Positions 7,921 to 16,261 of a stretch of DNA of 38,017 nt are shown here, one piece after another. Made by a program: the position numbers and the translations under genes. The number at the start of each line of letters is the position of its first letter. The first letter of the stretch is position 1. Source of the stretch: Brevundimonas sp. AAP58 (GTDB taxonomy: Bacteria > Pseudomonadota > Alphaproteobacteria > Caulobacterales > Caulobacteraceae); the NCBI RefSeq assembly GCF_001295975.1, contig NZ_LJHU01000013.1, positions 1-38,017 of the forward strand. The letters are read 5' to 3'. Below the pieces are notes generated by a model. It searched no databases. It was not told where the DNA came from and was given only the letters and a program-made list of their open reading frames with translations.

Positions 7921-7936
7921 CCACTAGATGATGTGG
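7921..7936 (+). promoter_or_regulatory. NrdR box 2 (candidate)
   Basis: CCACTAGATGATGTGG matches the NrdR consensus at about 12 of 16 positions and lies 50 bp before the nrdA ATG. Its position 31 bp after box 1, three helical turns, supports cooperative binding. Confidence 0.6.
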
Positions 7937-7985
7937 TCAGGGCGCAGGCAGCTCAATCGAGATTTTGTTCGGGATACAGACGACC

Positions 7986-9872
7986 ATGGCTGGCGGTGAA
8001 GCGTTGAAGACGGTGGAAATCCAGTCGGTTGCGACCGCGCCGACGACCGAGAGGCCCCATCTGACGGTGGTGCGCTCGCTCGAACTGGACCGCTCGCGCG
8101 ACGACCTTCTGACCGACTTCGGCAAGAAGACGCTTGAGGATCGCTACCTGCTGCCGGGCGAGAGCTATCAGGACATGTTCGCCCGGGTCTCTACGGCTTT
8201 CTCGGACGACGCCGACCACGCCCAGCGCGTCTATGACTATATGTCCAAGCTGTGGTTCATGCCGTCGACGCCGGTGCTGTCGAACGGCGGGGCCAACCGC
8301 GGCCTGCCGATCTCCTGCTTTCTGAACGCGGTGCAGGACAGCCTGGACGGCATCCAGCGCGTCTGGAACGAGAACGTGTCCCTGGCGTCAAACGGCGGCG
8401 GCATCGGCACCTACTGGGGCGGGGTGCGCTCCATTGGCGAGAAGGTCAAGGGCGCGGGCCAGACCTCGGGCATCATCCCCTTCATCCGCGTGATGGACTC
8501 GCTGACGCTGGCGATTTCGCAGGGCTCGCTGCGGCGCGGGTCGGCGGCGGTCTATCTGGACATCCACCACCCGGAGATCGAGGAGTTTCTGGAGATCCGG
8601 AAGCCCTCGGGCGACTTCAACCGGAAATCCCTGAACCTGCACCACGGCCTGAACATCACCGACGAGTTCATGGAGGCCGTGAAGGCGGGCTCGGATTTCG
8701 CCCTGCGCTCGCCCAAGACCGGCGAGACGATCCGCAAGGTCGATGCGCGCAGCCTGTGGCAGAAGATCTTGGAGATCCGGCTGCAGACGGGCGAGCCCTA
8801 TCTGATCTTCTCCGACACGGTGAACCGGCAGATGCCGCAGCACCAGAAGGACCTGGGCCTGAAGGTCAAGCAGTCCAACCTCTGCTCCGAGATCATGCTG
8901 CACACCGGCCCGGATCACCTGGGCATCGACCGGACGGCGGTCTGCTGCCTGTCGTCGGTCAACGCCGAGAAGTTCCTGGAGTGGCGCGAGGAGCCGCGCT
9001 TCATCGAGGACGTGATGCGGTTCCTGGATAATGTGCTGGAGGACTTCATCACCCGCGCCCCGCCCGAGATGGCCGCCGCCGTCTATTCGGCCAAGCGCGA
9101 GCGGTCGGTGGGCCTGGGTCTGATGGGCTTCCACTCCTTCCTGCAGTCGCAGGGGGTGGCCTTCGAGAGCGCCATGGCCAAGTCGTGGAACATGCGGCTG
9201 TTCAAGCACCTGCGGCGCGAGGCCGACAAGGCCAGCCGCCTGCTGGCCGAGGAGAAGGGCCCGTGCGAAGACGCGGCCGAGCGCGGCGTCATGGAGCGGT
9301 TCAGCCACAAGCTGGCCATCGCGCCGACCGCCTCGATCTCGATCATCTGTGGCGGGACGAGCGCCGGCATCGAACCGATCCCGGCCAACATCTACACCCA
9401 CAAGACGCTGTCGGGCTCCTTCGCGGTCAAGAACCCGTATCTGGAGCAACTGCTCGAGGGCTACGACAAGAATACCGATGCGGTCTGGTCCTCGATCCTG
9501 GAACACGAGGGCTCGGTCCAGCATCTCGACTTCCTGACCGACGACGAGAAGAGCGTGTTCAAGACCGCGTTCGAGTTGGACCAGCGTTGGGTCATCGAAC
9601 TGTCGGCCGAACGCTCGGCCGACATCTGCCAGGCCCAGTCGATCAACCTGTTCATCCCCGGCGACGTGAACAAGTGGGACCTGCACATGCTGCACTGGAA
9701 GGCATGGGAGACCGGCGTGAAGTCGCTCTACTACCTGCGCTCCAAGTCGGTGCAGCGCGCGGCCTTCGCGGGGGCCGAGGACAAGGCCGAGAGCGAAGAG
9801 CCGGATCCCAACCAGCCGGACCTCTTCTCGGCCGCCCGCACCGACTATGACGAGTGCCTGGCCTGCCAGTGA
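7986..9872 (+). CDS. nrdA: Class I ribonucleoside-diphosphate reductase, alpha (large) subunit
   Basis: Reduces ribonucleoside diphosphates to deoxyribonucleotides together with a radical-generating beta subunit. The 628-residue product has the redox pair Cys111 (GLPISCFLN) and the AVCCLSS cysteines near 320. The thiyl-radical Cys300 lies in SNLCSEI with Asn298 and Glu302. PTASISIICGGTSAGIEPI, the radical-transfer tyrosines (SLYYLRSKS) and the C-terminal shuttle cysteines (ECLACQ) are present. It is shorter than E. coli NrdA because the N-terminal ATP-cone is missing: only ~30 unstructured residues precede LTDFGKKTLEDRYLLPGE. So the usual overall-activity site is absent from this subunit. ATG at 7986 is preferred; an in-frame TTG at 7965 adds seven residues. 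No nrdB is adjacent. Confidence 0.95.
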   Translation: MAGGEALKTVEIQSVATAPTTERPHLTVVRSLELDRSRDDLLTDFGKKTLEDRYLLPGESYQDMFARVSTAFSDDADHAQRVYDYMSKLWFMPSTPVLSNGGANRGLPISCFLNAVQDSLDGIQRVWNENVSLASNGGGIGTYWGGVRSIGEKVKGAGQTSGIIPFIRVMDSLTLAISQGSLRRGSAAVYLDIHHPEIEEFLEIRKPSGDFNRKSLNLHHGLNITDEFMEAVKAGSDFALRSPKTGETIRKVDARSLWQKILEIRLQTGEPYLIFSDTVNRQMPQHQKDLGLKVKQSNLCSEIMLHTGPDHLGIDRTAVCCLSSVNAEKFLEWREEPRFIEDVMRFLDNVLEDFITRAPPEMAAAVYSAKRERSVGLGLMGFHSFLQSQGVAFESAMAKSWNMRLFKHLRREADKASRLLAEEKGPCEDAAERGVMERFSHKLAIAPTASISIICGGTSAGIEPIPANIYTHKTLSGSFAVKNPYLEQLLEGYDKNTDAVWSSILEHEGSVQHLDFLTDDEKSVFKTAFELDQRWVIELSAERSADICQAQSINLFIPGDVNKWDLHMLHWKAWETGVKSLYYLRSKSVQRAAFAGAEDKAESEEPDPNQPDLFSAARTDYDECLACQ

Positions 9873-9900
9873 GGCCAAACCCCGCCTGAGGCGTTAGCAT

Positions 9901-10024
9901 CTCTCCCTCCCCGTCCGGGGAGGGCAGGCCGCGAAGCGGCCGGGTGGGGGCGGCAAGGCGATACGGCGAGCTGGGGAGTTTGGCTCGCCTTGCCCTCCCC
10001 ACCCGGTCTACGCTTCGCTTCGAC
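9901..10024. repeat. Doublet of two-hairpin repeats, inverted
   Basis: The first copy (9901-9958) has hairpin CCCCGTCCGGGG, then CAGG, then GGCCGC-GAA-GCGGCC and a GGGTGGGGGCG tail. The second, shorter copy (9984-10024) is inverted: CTCGCCTTGCCCTCCCCACC mirrors the tail of copy one, followed by a weaker stem GGTC...GACC. The architecture matches the repeats around the DUF559 gene at 5040-5573. The first hairpin, 29 bases after the nrdA stop, may also end that transcript. Confidence 0.7.
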
Positions 10025-10034
10025 CATATGGGTT

Positions 10035-10052
10035 CCGATCGTATACGATCGG
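10035..10052. promoter_or_regulatory. 18-bp perfect palindrome, candidate FCD-GntR operator
   Basis: CCGATCGTATACGATCGG is a perfect palindrome whose core TCGTATACGA fits the TNGTNNACNA pattern of FadR/FCD-type GntR regulators. It lies 46 bp before the dehydrogenase ATG at 10099, in a promoter-proximal position. No GntR gene is in the window, so the regulator would be encoded elsewhere. Confidence 0.5.
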
Positions 10053-10098
10053 CCCCATGCCCCCGAGGGGGGAGGGACAAAGCATTCGGAGCCCGCCC

Positions 10099-11550
10099 AT
10101 GACCACCGCCGCCCGAGACGCCGGCCTCAAGCTGCTGCGCGAGCACGCCCTGATCGCGGGTGACGCCGTCACCGGCGACAAGCGCATCGCGGTCGATGAT
10201 CCGGCCACCGGCGAGATCATCGGCCATGTGCCCGACCTGGGCGTGGCCGAGACCGAGCGTGCGGTGCAGGCGGCGCATGAGGCCTTCCCCGACTGGTCGC
10301 GGACCGATCCGCACAAGCGCGCCGCCTTCCTGCGGGACTGGGCGCGGCTGATCGACGAGAACCTGGATGGGCTGGGCGCCCTCATGGCGCTGGAGAACGG
10401 CAAGCCGTTCGAGGAGGCGCGCGGCGAGGCGGTATACGCCAACAGCTTCCTGAAATGGTTCGCGGGCGAGGCCGAGCGCCTGATGGGCGACACCCAGGAC
10501 AGCCCGCTGGGCCATGTGATCGTGACGTTCCGCGAGGCGGTGGGGCCGTGCGCCCTGATCACGCCGTGGAATTTTCCAGCGGCCATGCTGACGAGGAAGC
10601 TCGGTCCGGCCTTCGCCGCCGGCTGCACCGCCGTGGTCAAGCCGGCGAGCCAGACGCCGTTCACCGCCATCGCTCTGGTGGAGCTGGCCTATCAGGCCGG
10701 CCTGCCGAAGGGCGCGCTGAGTGTCGTCACGGGCGATGCGGCGACCATCGGGGGCGTGCTGACCTCGTCGCCGCTGATCCGCAAGCTCAGCTTCACGGGC
10801 TCGACGCCGGTCGGCCGCAAGCTGGCGGAGCAGTGCGCGCCGACGCTCAAGCGGGTTTCGATGGAGCTGGGGGGGTCGGCGCCCCTGATGGTGTTCGAGG
10901 ACGCCGACCTCGACCTCGCCGTCGCCGAGACCATCAAGGGCAAGTTCCGCAACTCCGGCCAGACCTGCGTCTGCCCGAACCGCGTCTATGTCCAGGCGTC
11001 GGTCGCGGAGGCCTATGCAGCGAAGCTGGCCGAGGCCGTGGCGAAGATTCCGGTGGGTCCGGCGTTCCAGGAGGGCGTCAAGGTCGGGCCGCTGATCGAG
11101 GACAAGGCGGTCGCCAAGGTCGAGGATCACCTCAAGCGGGTCACGGCCTCAGGCGCGAAAGTGCTGACCGGCGGGGCGCGGCATGCGCTGGGCGGACGGT
11201 TCTTCCAGCCGACGGTGACGCTCGGCGGCGACGACGCCCTGTTCCGCGAGGAGGAGACGTTCGGCCCCCTGATCCCGGTCTTCCCGTTCGAGACGGAAGA
11301 GGAATGCCTGGAAAAGGCCAATGACTCCGAGTTCGGCCTGGCCTCCTACGTCTTCACCCGCGACCTGGACCGCGCCATGCGCATCGGGCGGCGGATCGAG
11401 GCCGGCATGATCGGCGTCAACACCGGGCTGATGTCGACAGCGGTGGCACCCTTCGGCGGGATCAAGGCGTCGGGCTACGGCCGCGAGGGCTCGACCCACG
11501 GCATCGATGAATACGTCGAAATCAAGCAGGTGACGCTGGCGCTGAGGTAG
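10099..11550 (+). CDS. gabD: NAD(P)+-dependent succinate-semialdehyde dehydrogenase-like aldehyde dehydrogenase
   Basis: A 483-residue aldehyde dehydrogenase superfamily enzyme, closest in pattern to GabD, which oxidises succinate semialdehyde to succinate in GABA breakdown. Visible motifs are ITPWNFP (catalytic Asn), the coenzyme loop FTGSTPVGR, the general base in MELGGSAP, and the nucleophile Cys290 in NSGQTCVCPNR. The two cysteines spaced C-V-C are typical of GabD proteins. The C-terminal APFGGIKASGYGREG is also typical. The ATG at 10099 begins the conserved leader (MTTAARDAGLKLLREHALI); an upstream ATG at 10057 adds unconserved residues. It follows a perfect GntR-type palindrome. No gabT is adjacent, so the exact substrate remains inferred. 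Confidence 0.88.
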   Translation: MTTAARDAGLKLLREHALIAGDAVTGDKRIAVDDPATGEIIGHVPDLGVAETERAVQAAHEAFPDWSRTDPHKRAAFLRDWARLIDENLDGLGALMALENGKPFEEARGEAVYANSFLKWFAGEAERLMGDTQDSPLGHVIVTFREAVGPCALITPWNFPAAMLTRKLGPAFAAGCTAVVKPASQTPFTAIALVELAYQAGLPKGALSVVTGDAATIGGVLTSSPLIRKLSFTGSTPVGRKLAEQCAPTLKRVSMELGGSAPLMVFEDADLDLAVAETIKGKFRNSGQTCVCPNRVYVQASVAEAYAAKLAEAVAKIPVGPAFQEGVKVGPLIEDKAVAKVEDHLKRVTASGAKVLTGGARHALGGRFFQPTVTLGGDDALFREEETFGPLIPVFPFETEEECLEKANDSEFGLASYVFTRDLDRAMRIGRRIEAGMIGVNTGLMSTAVAPFGGIKASGYGREGSTHGIDEYVEIKQVTLALR

Positions 11551-11554
11551 GGCG

Positions 11555-11962
11555 TCAGACCTTCTTCAGCCCGCGGCTGAAGTCGGCCACATCAGCGATG
11601 TTCAGATCGTCGCCTTCGAACCAGAAGGTCGTCAGCGCCTCGTGGTTCAGGGCCACCCACTGGAGCGCGGCGGGCGCGATGCGGGCCAGGTCTCGCTCGT
11701 CCAGACTGCTCGCCAGGACGCGGGGGTTGGGGCCGATGGAGATCGACGCGCTCGGCTGATGCCGACCCTTCTTGAGGTACAGCTTCACCCGCGGCCCGTG
11801 CTGGCCCAGCGCCGTCGAGATGAAGATGTGGGCAAGGACGCCGGTCCACTCAGGCGGGAGGTAGGCCATTTCGACGACATCCTCCTCGCCGAGCGCGCAC
11901 AGTTCTTCATCGAGCGTCGGCTCGCGATCGGTCCAGACGGCGACGGTCTCACGGACTTCCAT
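11555..11962 (-). CDS. Conserved hypothetical protein
   Basis: A 135-residue soluble acidic protein with no signal peptide or membrane segment. The central block (ALGQHGPRVKLYLKKGRHQP then SASISIGPNPRVLASSL) and the tail VALNHEALTTFWFEGDDL have the look of a conserved alphaproteobacterial family, but I cannot name a function. The ATG at 11962 is the only good start. The 3' end lies four bases from the convergent dehydrogenase stop. Upstream, on the same strand, is gamma-glutamyltransferase with a 56-bp gap, so co-transcription is possible. Confidence 0.7.
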   Translation of the reverse strand: MEVRETVAVWTDREPTLDEELCALGEEDVVEMAYLPPEWTGVLAHIFISTALGQHGPRVKLYLKKGRHQPSASISIGPNPRVLASSLDERDLARIAPAALQWVALNHEALTTFWFEGDDLNIADVADFSRGLKKV

Positions 11963-12018
11963 GCGCTCAATCTAGCACATGCGAGGATTCCGCTCGACCG
12001 GTGGCGAGATGTTCTGAT

Positions 12019-13776
12019 CTACCGCGTCCGCGCGACGCCCTCGCGGCGGTCGTCGGCGCCGCCGTCCCAGGCCCAGCCGTTCGGTCCCGGTCGCCACAGG
12101 CCGCCGTGCAGGCCCGAGGTCTCGGACTGGTTCGGCGCGAGCGCCACGCCGCCGGCCGCCAGTTGCTCGGCCAGCGTCGGGCCGAAGCGGGCGGTGTCCG
12201 CGCCGAAGCCCCCACCACGCGCCACCAGATTGGGCAGGTCGATCGCCGCCTGCATGGGCAGACCCCAGACCAGCGTTCCGATGAGCGCCTTGGCGTTGTA
12301 GGCTAGGATAGACGGCCCGCCCGGCGACCCCACGGCCCCGACCAGACGCCCCTGCCGGTCCAGGATGATAACCGGCGACATGGACGAGCGCGGCCGCTTG
12401 CCCGGGGCGACGGCATTGGCCGCCTCTCCGCCGTCCGGACGCGTCGGGCTAAACGAGAAGTCGGTCAGCTGGTTGTTTAGGAAGAAGCCCGCCGCCATCC
12501 GGCCCGAGCCGAAGACGCTCTCGACCGTGGTGGTCATGGAGACGGCGTTTCCTGCCGCGTCCACCACGACGAAGTGGCTGGTGCCGGCGGGCTCGGTCGT
12601 GGCGTCGGGCGCGCGAAAGATGCCGCCGGGGGGCGTGCCAGGTTGCGCCGCTCCCGTGAGGCCGGGAGCCAGGGCGGCGCGGGCGGCGACGTAGTCCTCG
12701 TCCAGCAGGCCGGCCACCGGCACACCGACGAAGGCCGGGTCGCCGACGTAGCGGTCGCGGTCGGCGTACATCAGGCGCTGGATCTGGGCGAAGGCGATCC
12801 AGGCCTGGGCGCTCGTCTCGCCCTGCGCCAGCAGGGGCGCGATGGTCGGGGTCTCGGCCATGGCCAGCAGTTGGAGCACCGCCACCCCGCTGGAGGGCGG
12901 CGGCGGCACGCAGACGACATAGACGCGGAAGGGCCGGCACAGGGCGTCCCGCCTGATGGGGCGATAGGCGGCGAGGTCGGCCCGGGTCAGGGCACCGGGG
13001 CGCGGCTCGGCCTGCACGGCTTCGATGATGGCGTCGGCGATGGGGCCGGAGCGGAAGGCCTCGATCCCGTCGCGGGCCAGTGTCGCCACGGTCTCGGCAT
13101 AGGCCGGGTTCCGCAGGGTGTCGCCCGCCTGATACCGCTGGCCGTCGGGCCTTGTGAAATAGGCGTTGGCCCATTCGGTGCGGGCCTGGCCGCGCGTCAG
13201 GGCGATCATGCCCGCAAGGCGCGGGCTGACCACGAAGCCGTCACGGGCAAGGCGCTCTGCCTCGCCGAACAGCTGGTTCCAGGACAGGCGGCCGTGTTCT
13301 TCCTGCGCCATCGCCAGGGCCGCGACCGCGCCCGGAACGCCTGTGGAGCGGCCGCTGAGCACCGCATCGCCGAACCCCAGCGGACGGCCATTCTCGTAGA
13401 ACAGCTCGGGCGTGGCGGCGGCCGGGGCGGTCTCGCGGCCGTCATAGACGACGGTCTCGCCGGTCGCCGCGTCGAAATGCATGAGAAAGGCCCCGCCGCC
13501 GAGGCCGGACGATTGCGGCTCGACCAGACCCAGCACCGCCTGGATGGCGACCGCCGCATCGGCCGCCGAGCCGCCCCGCTGAAGCACGTCCAGCCCGGCC
13601 TCGACGGCCAGGGGATTGGCGGCTGAGACGAAGGGGCCGCGGGCGGGGGGCGTGACCTGGGCGTCGGGCGTCGGTGTCTGCGTCGGCGCGGGCCGGGCCG
13701 CGACCGAGGGCTGGCAGGCGGCCACGGTGAGAGCCAGGACGGCGACCACGGAACGGGCGAAGGCGACGAGACGCAT
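12019..13776 (-). CDS. ggt: Gamma-glutamyltransferase, lipoprotein precursor
   Basis: Cleaves the gamma-glutamyl bond of glutathione and transfers or hydrolyses the glutamyl group, normally in the periplasm. The 585-residue precursor has a lipoprotein-type signal (VVAVLALTVAAC, lipid Cys21). The large-subunit region carries GGSAADAAVA and SGLGGGAFLM. The autocleavage nucleophile is Thr399 in GTSHFVVVDAAGN, followed by small-subunit motifs RPRSSMSPVII and GSPGGPSI. The order and length fit a full Ggt with an autocatalytic split into about 398- and 187-residue chains. Membrane anchoring is inferred from the lipobox. It is divergent from the tRNA-Arg gene. The upstream 150 bp contain no other gene. 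Confidence 0.93.
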   Translation of the reverse strand: MRLVAFARSVVAVLALTVAACQPSVAARPAPTQTPTPDAQVTPPARGPFVSAANPLAVEAGLDVLQRGGSAADAAVAIQAVLGLVEPQSSGLGGGAFLMHFDAATGETVVYDGRETAPAAATPELFYENGRPLGFGDAVLSGRSTGVPGAVAALAMAQEEHGRLSWNQLFGEAERLARDGFVVSPRLAGMIALTRGQARTEWANAYFTRPDGQRYQAGDTLRNPAYAETVATLARDGIEAFRSGPIADAIIEAVQAEPRPGALTRADLAAYRPIRRDALCRPFRVYVVCVPPPPSSGVAVLQLLAMAETPTIAPLLAQGETSAQAWIAFAQIQRLMYADRDRYVGDPAFVGVPVAGLLDEDYVAARAALAPGLTGAAQPGTPPGGIFRAPDATTEPAGTSHFVVVDAAGNAVSMTTTVESVFGSGRMAAGFFLNNQLTDFSFSPTRPDGGEAANAVAPGKRPRSSMSPVIILDRQGRLVGAVGSPGGPSILAYNAKALIGTLVWGLPMQAAIDLPNLVARGGGFGADTARFGPTLAEQLAAGGVALAPNQSETSGLHGGLWRPGPNGWAWDGGADDRREGVARTR

Positions 13777-13927
13777 GGGGTGGAAGTCCGGCGACGGGAA
13801 GGTCGTCTTCCGACCTAGGGGTCCCGCGCCACCGCGCCAAGCCCGTAGCGGAACCAGGGCGTCAAATCCGGGTTGCGCGCTCGGGGTCGAGCCGCTAAAG
13901 ACCCGCCCTCGCCGTTCACGGCCGCGC

Positions 13928-14004
13928 GCACCCGTAGCTCAGCTGGATAGAGCACCAGACTACGAATCTGGGGGTCAGGAGTTCGAATCTCTTCGGGTGC
14001 GCCA
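13928..14004 (+). tRNA. tRNA-Arg (anticodon ACG)
   Basis: A complete cloverleaf: acceptor GCACCCG/CGGGTGC, D arm GCTC...GAGC, anticodon stem CCAGA/TCTGG with loop CTACGAA (ACG, read as ICG for CGU/CGC/CGA codons), T arm with GTTCGAATC, discriminator G and an encoded CCA at 14002-14004. No truncated acceptor repeat was seen nearby, so there is no sign of an integrated element here. Confidence 0.97.
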
Positions 14005-14156
14005 TTTTCCTCGTAGGTGGGAAACGCCCTTCGGAACTTTTTCGCTCTCCGCCGTCCGGATCGGGCGCGTGAGAGCCGCGTCCCAGCCTCGACATGGAGG
14101 TTCAGGCAGGAAGTAGCGTTAAAGTTGTAGTCAGACTGCTGCGCTAGCGTCACGTC

Positions 14157-14585
14157 ATGCGCTGGACGAACCGCACCTTCCGGTCTCGACACCGATCGCG
14201 GCAGGGCTCGGTCGCCGTGGAGTTCGCTCTGGTCGGCCCGCTGCTCATCCTCATGCTGATGGGCATGGCGCTCTATGGCGGCTGGTTCTGGCTCGCGCAG
14301 AGCGTGCAGTCCCTGGCCACGGAGGGCGCGAGGGCGGCGGTGGCGGGCCTGGACCCCGCGGAACGGCAGGCGATCGCCCAAGCCTTCATCGTGGCCGAGG
14401 CCGACGGCGTATACGGCTTCGCGAACGAAGATCTCGAGATCACGGTCGAGGCTGACGCGCAGGAAATCCGGGTTCGGGTGGTTCTGGACGCCACGGGGCA
14501 TCCCGTCATGGCCCTGGCCGCCCTGATCCCCTCCCCGCCGCAGCGCATCGAACGCGCCGCCGTGGTGCGGATGGGCGGCTTCTGA
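14157..14585 (+). CDS. TadE-like pseudopilin-type protein
   Basis: A 142-residue protein of the TadE/TadG group of the tight-adherence (Flp pilus) system. A basic, Arg-rich leader (RTFRSRHRSRQG) precedes GSVAVEFALVGPLLILMLMG, the hydrophobic segment with the family's conserved Glu (VEFA). Processing by the TadV-type prepilin peptidase would occur before this segment. The rest is a small periplasmic domain. Its stop overlaps the ATG of the next gene by one base (TGATG), and the pair looks co-translated. No ATPase, platform or secretin genes of the tad locus are nearby, so this is an orphan minor pseudopilin set. Confidence 0.8.
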   Translation: MRWTNRTFRSRHRSRQGSVAVEFALVGPLLILMLMGMALYGGWFWLAQSVQSLATEGARAAVAGLDPAERQAIAQAFIVAEADGVYGFANEDLEITVEADAQEIRVRVVLDATGHPVMALAALIPSPPQRIERAAVVRMGGF

Positions 14586-16213
14586 TGACGTGTCGCCGCT
14601 TCGGCGGGAACGAGGCGGGCGGTGTCGCGACGATGGTCGCGGCGGCGGGCGCATTGCTCTGCGTGCTCGCGGCCATCGTGGTCGATCTGGCGAGCCTTGC
14701 GCTCGCGGGCCGATCGCTTCAGGGCGCGGCCGATCTCGCGGCCTTGTCGGCGGCGGCCAATCTGGACCGGGCCCACCTCGCCGCCGAGACGACCGCGAGA
14801 GCCAATCTGGGCGAGGTCGCCACAGTGACTGTCACAGGTCGATATTCGCCCGACGCCTCCCGCGCCCCAGTGGACCGGTTCATGGCCTCGGCCGCACCGG
14901 CCAACGCCGCCCGGGTGACCCTGACCCGCGCCTCGTCGCTCTATTTCGGGCGCTGGATCGTGGGGCGCTCGGAGGTGACGCTGAGCCGCACGGCTGTCGC
15001 CGCCGCTTCTGCCGATCCGCCGCGTGCCATGTTCTCGATCGGGTCGCGTCTGGCCGCAGTCGAGGGCGGGATCGCCAATGCCCTGCTGAGCGGGTTGACC
15101 GGAAGCTCGGTCAATCTCAGCGTCATGGACTACGAGGCTCTAGCCGACGCGGAGGTCAATCTGCTCGGCGTGTTCGACGCCCTGGCGACCGAACTCGACG
15201 TCGAGGCCGGCCGGTACGACCGCTTGCTGGAGCAGGAGATCGAGGTCGGCCGGGCGCTCGGGGTCATCCGCGATCTCGCGGGAAATCAGGCCGACAGCGC
15301 GCTGTCGAAACTGACGGGACCGGCGTCGAACGTGACCGTGCGGCTCGGCGAGGTGTTCAGGCTGGAAGCTGACGCTTCGGGCGGGCTGGCCCAGGGGCTC
15401 GACGCCTCGGTCTCGGTGCTCGATCTGGCCATGGCCATGCTGGAGACCGGCGGAGAGCGGCAGATCCGGCTGGATCTCGGCGTCCAGACGGGTCTCGCCG
15501 ATGTGACCGCCGACCTCGCGATCGGGGAACGGCCCAATCGCTCGCCCTGGCTGACGGTGACCGGCCAGGGCCAGCCGGTGATCCGCACGGCCCAGGCGCG
15601 GCTGTATCTGAAGGCGCGAACCGCCCAGAAGCTGTCGGGTCTGGCCCAGATCGAGCTGCCCATACTGCTGGAGCTGGCCGCGTCCGAGGCGCGTCTGGAC
15701 GCCGTCTCCTGCGGCCCGGACGCGGTGAGCGTGGGTGTGCGGCCGGGACTGGCGCGAGCCATGCTGGGTCGCATCGACGAGGCCCATCTGGACGACTTCC
15801 AGCGCACGCTCACCCCGACGCCCGCGACACTGCTGAACGTCGCGGGCCTGGTCAGGCTGACGGCGAAGGGCGACGTCGAGGTCGCCGACACCCGCTTCCA
15901 GACGGTCCGGTTCAGCGCCGCCGACATCGCCGACCAGAGGGTGCGCACCGCCACGGCGGCCAATCTGCCGTCCGGCCTGATCGCCTCTCTGTTCGACCGG
16001 CTGGAGGTGAATGTTCAGGCCCTTGGCCTGGGCCTCGGTCTTGGTGGCCTGACCTCGGCGCTAGGCTCCCTGCTCGCGCCGATCGGGCCGGTGCTGGACG
16101 GGCTGGTCCATCCCATCCTCGATATGGTCGGCCTGAAGCTCGGCCAGGCGGACGTGCGGGTCCACGGCGTGACCTGTGGCGGGGCCGAGCGGCCGCCCGT
16201 CCTGGTCGGCTGA
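14585..16213 (+). CDS. TadG-like protein
   Basis: A 542-residue protein with one N-terminal membrane segment (VATMVAAAGALLCVLAAIVV). The following block (DLASLALAGRSLQGAADLAA, then LSAAANL) is characteristic of TadG-type proteins, whose 'putative Flp pilus assembly' N-terminal domain is DUF2134-like. The large remainder would be periplasmic. It contains long regular Leu/Ala/Val stretches and a Gly/Leu-rich repeat near the C-terminus (LGLGLGLGGLTSALGSLLAP). No von Willebrand metal-site motif DxSxS was found. It overlaps the upstream TadE-like gene by one base, so the two are probably partners at the inner membrane. Function within a Flp pilus is from family knowledge only. Confidence 0.78.
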   Translation: MTCRRFGGNEAGGVATMVAAAGALLCVLAAIVVDLASLALAGRSLQGAADLAALSAAANLDRAHLAAETTARANLGEVATVTVTGRYSPDASRAPVDRFMASAAPANAARVTLTRASSLYFGRWIVGRSEVTLSRTAVAAASADPPRAMFSIGSRLAAVEGGIANALLSGLTGSSVNLSVMDYEALADAEVNLLGVFDALATELDVEAGRYDRLLEQEIEVGRALGVIRDLAGNQADSALSKLTGPASNVTVRLGEVFRLEADASGGLAQGLDASVSVLDLAMAMLETGGERQIRLDLGVQTGLADVTADLAIGERPNRSPWLTVTGQGQPVIRTAQARLYLKARTAQKLSGLAQIELPILLELAASEARLDAVSCGPDAVSVGVRPGLARAMLGRIDEAHLDDFQRTLTPTPATLLNVAGLVRLTAKGDVEVADTRFQTVRFSAADIADQRVRTATAANLPSGLIASLFDRLEVNVQALGLGLGLGGLTSALGSLLAPIGPVLDGLVHPILDMVGLKLGQADVRVHGVTCGGAERPPVLVG

Positions 16214-16261
16214 ACCGGCCCCAGCCTTGAGACCCGGCGGGGATCGGCCGATAGAGGCGCC

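Larger units (their letters stand above)
7621..7985 (+). promoter_or_regulatory. nrdA upstream region
   Basis: This 365-bp intergenic region lies between a divergent exported-protein gene and nrdA. A TTGACG at 7867-7872 is a possible -35 element for nrdA. Two NrdR-type boxes lie between it and the start codon. No open reading frame of note and no RNA gene was recognised in 7621-7860. Confidence 0.4.

Noticed and set aside
8388-9878. Long minus-strand frame (496 codons) opposite nrdA
   Set aside because: Shadow of a strongly conserved gene; no recognisable domain and biased composition.
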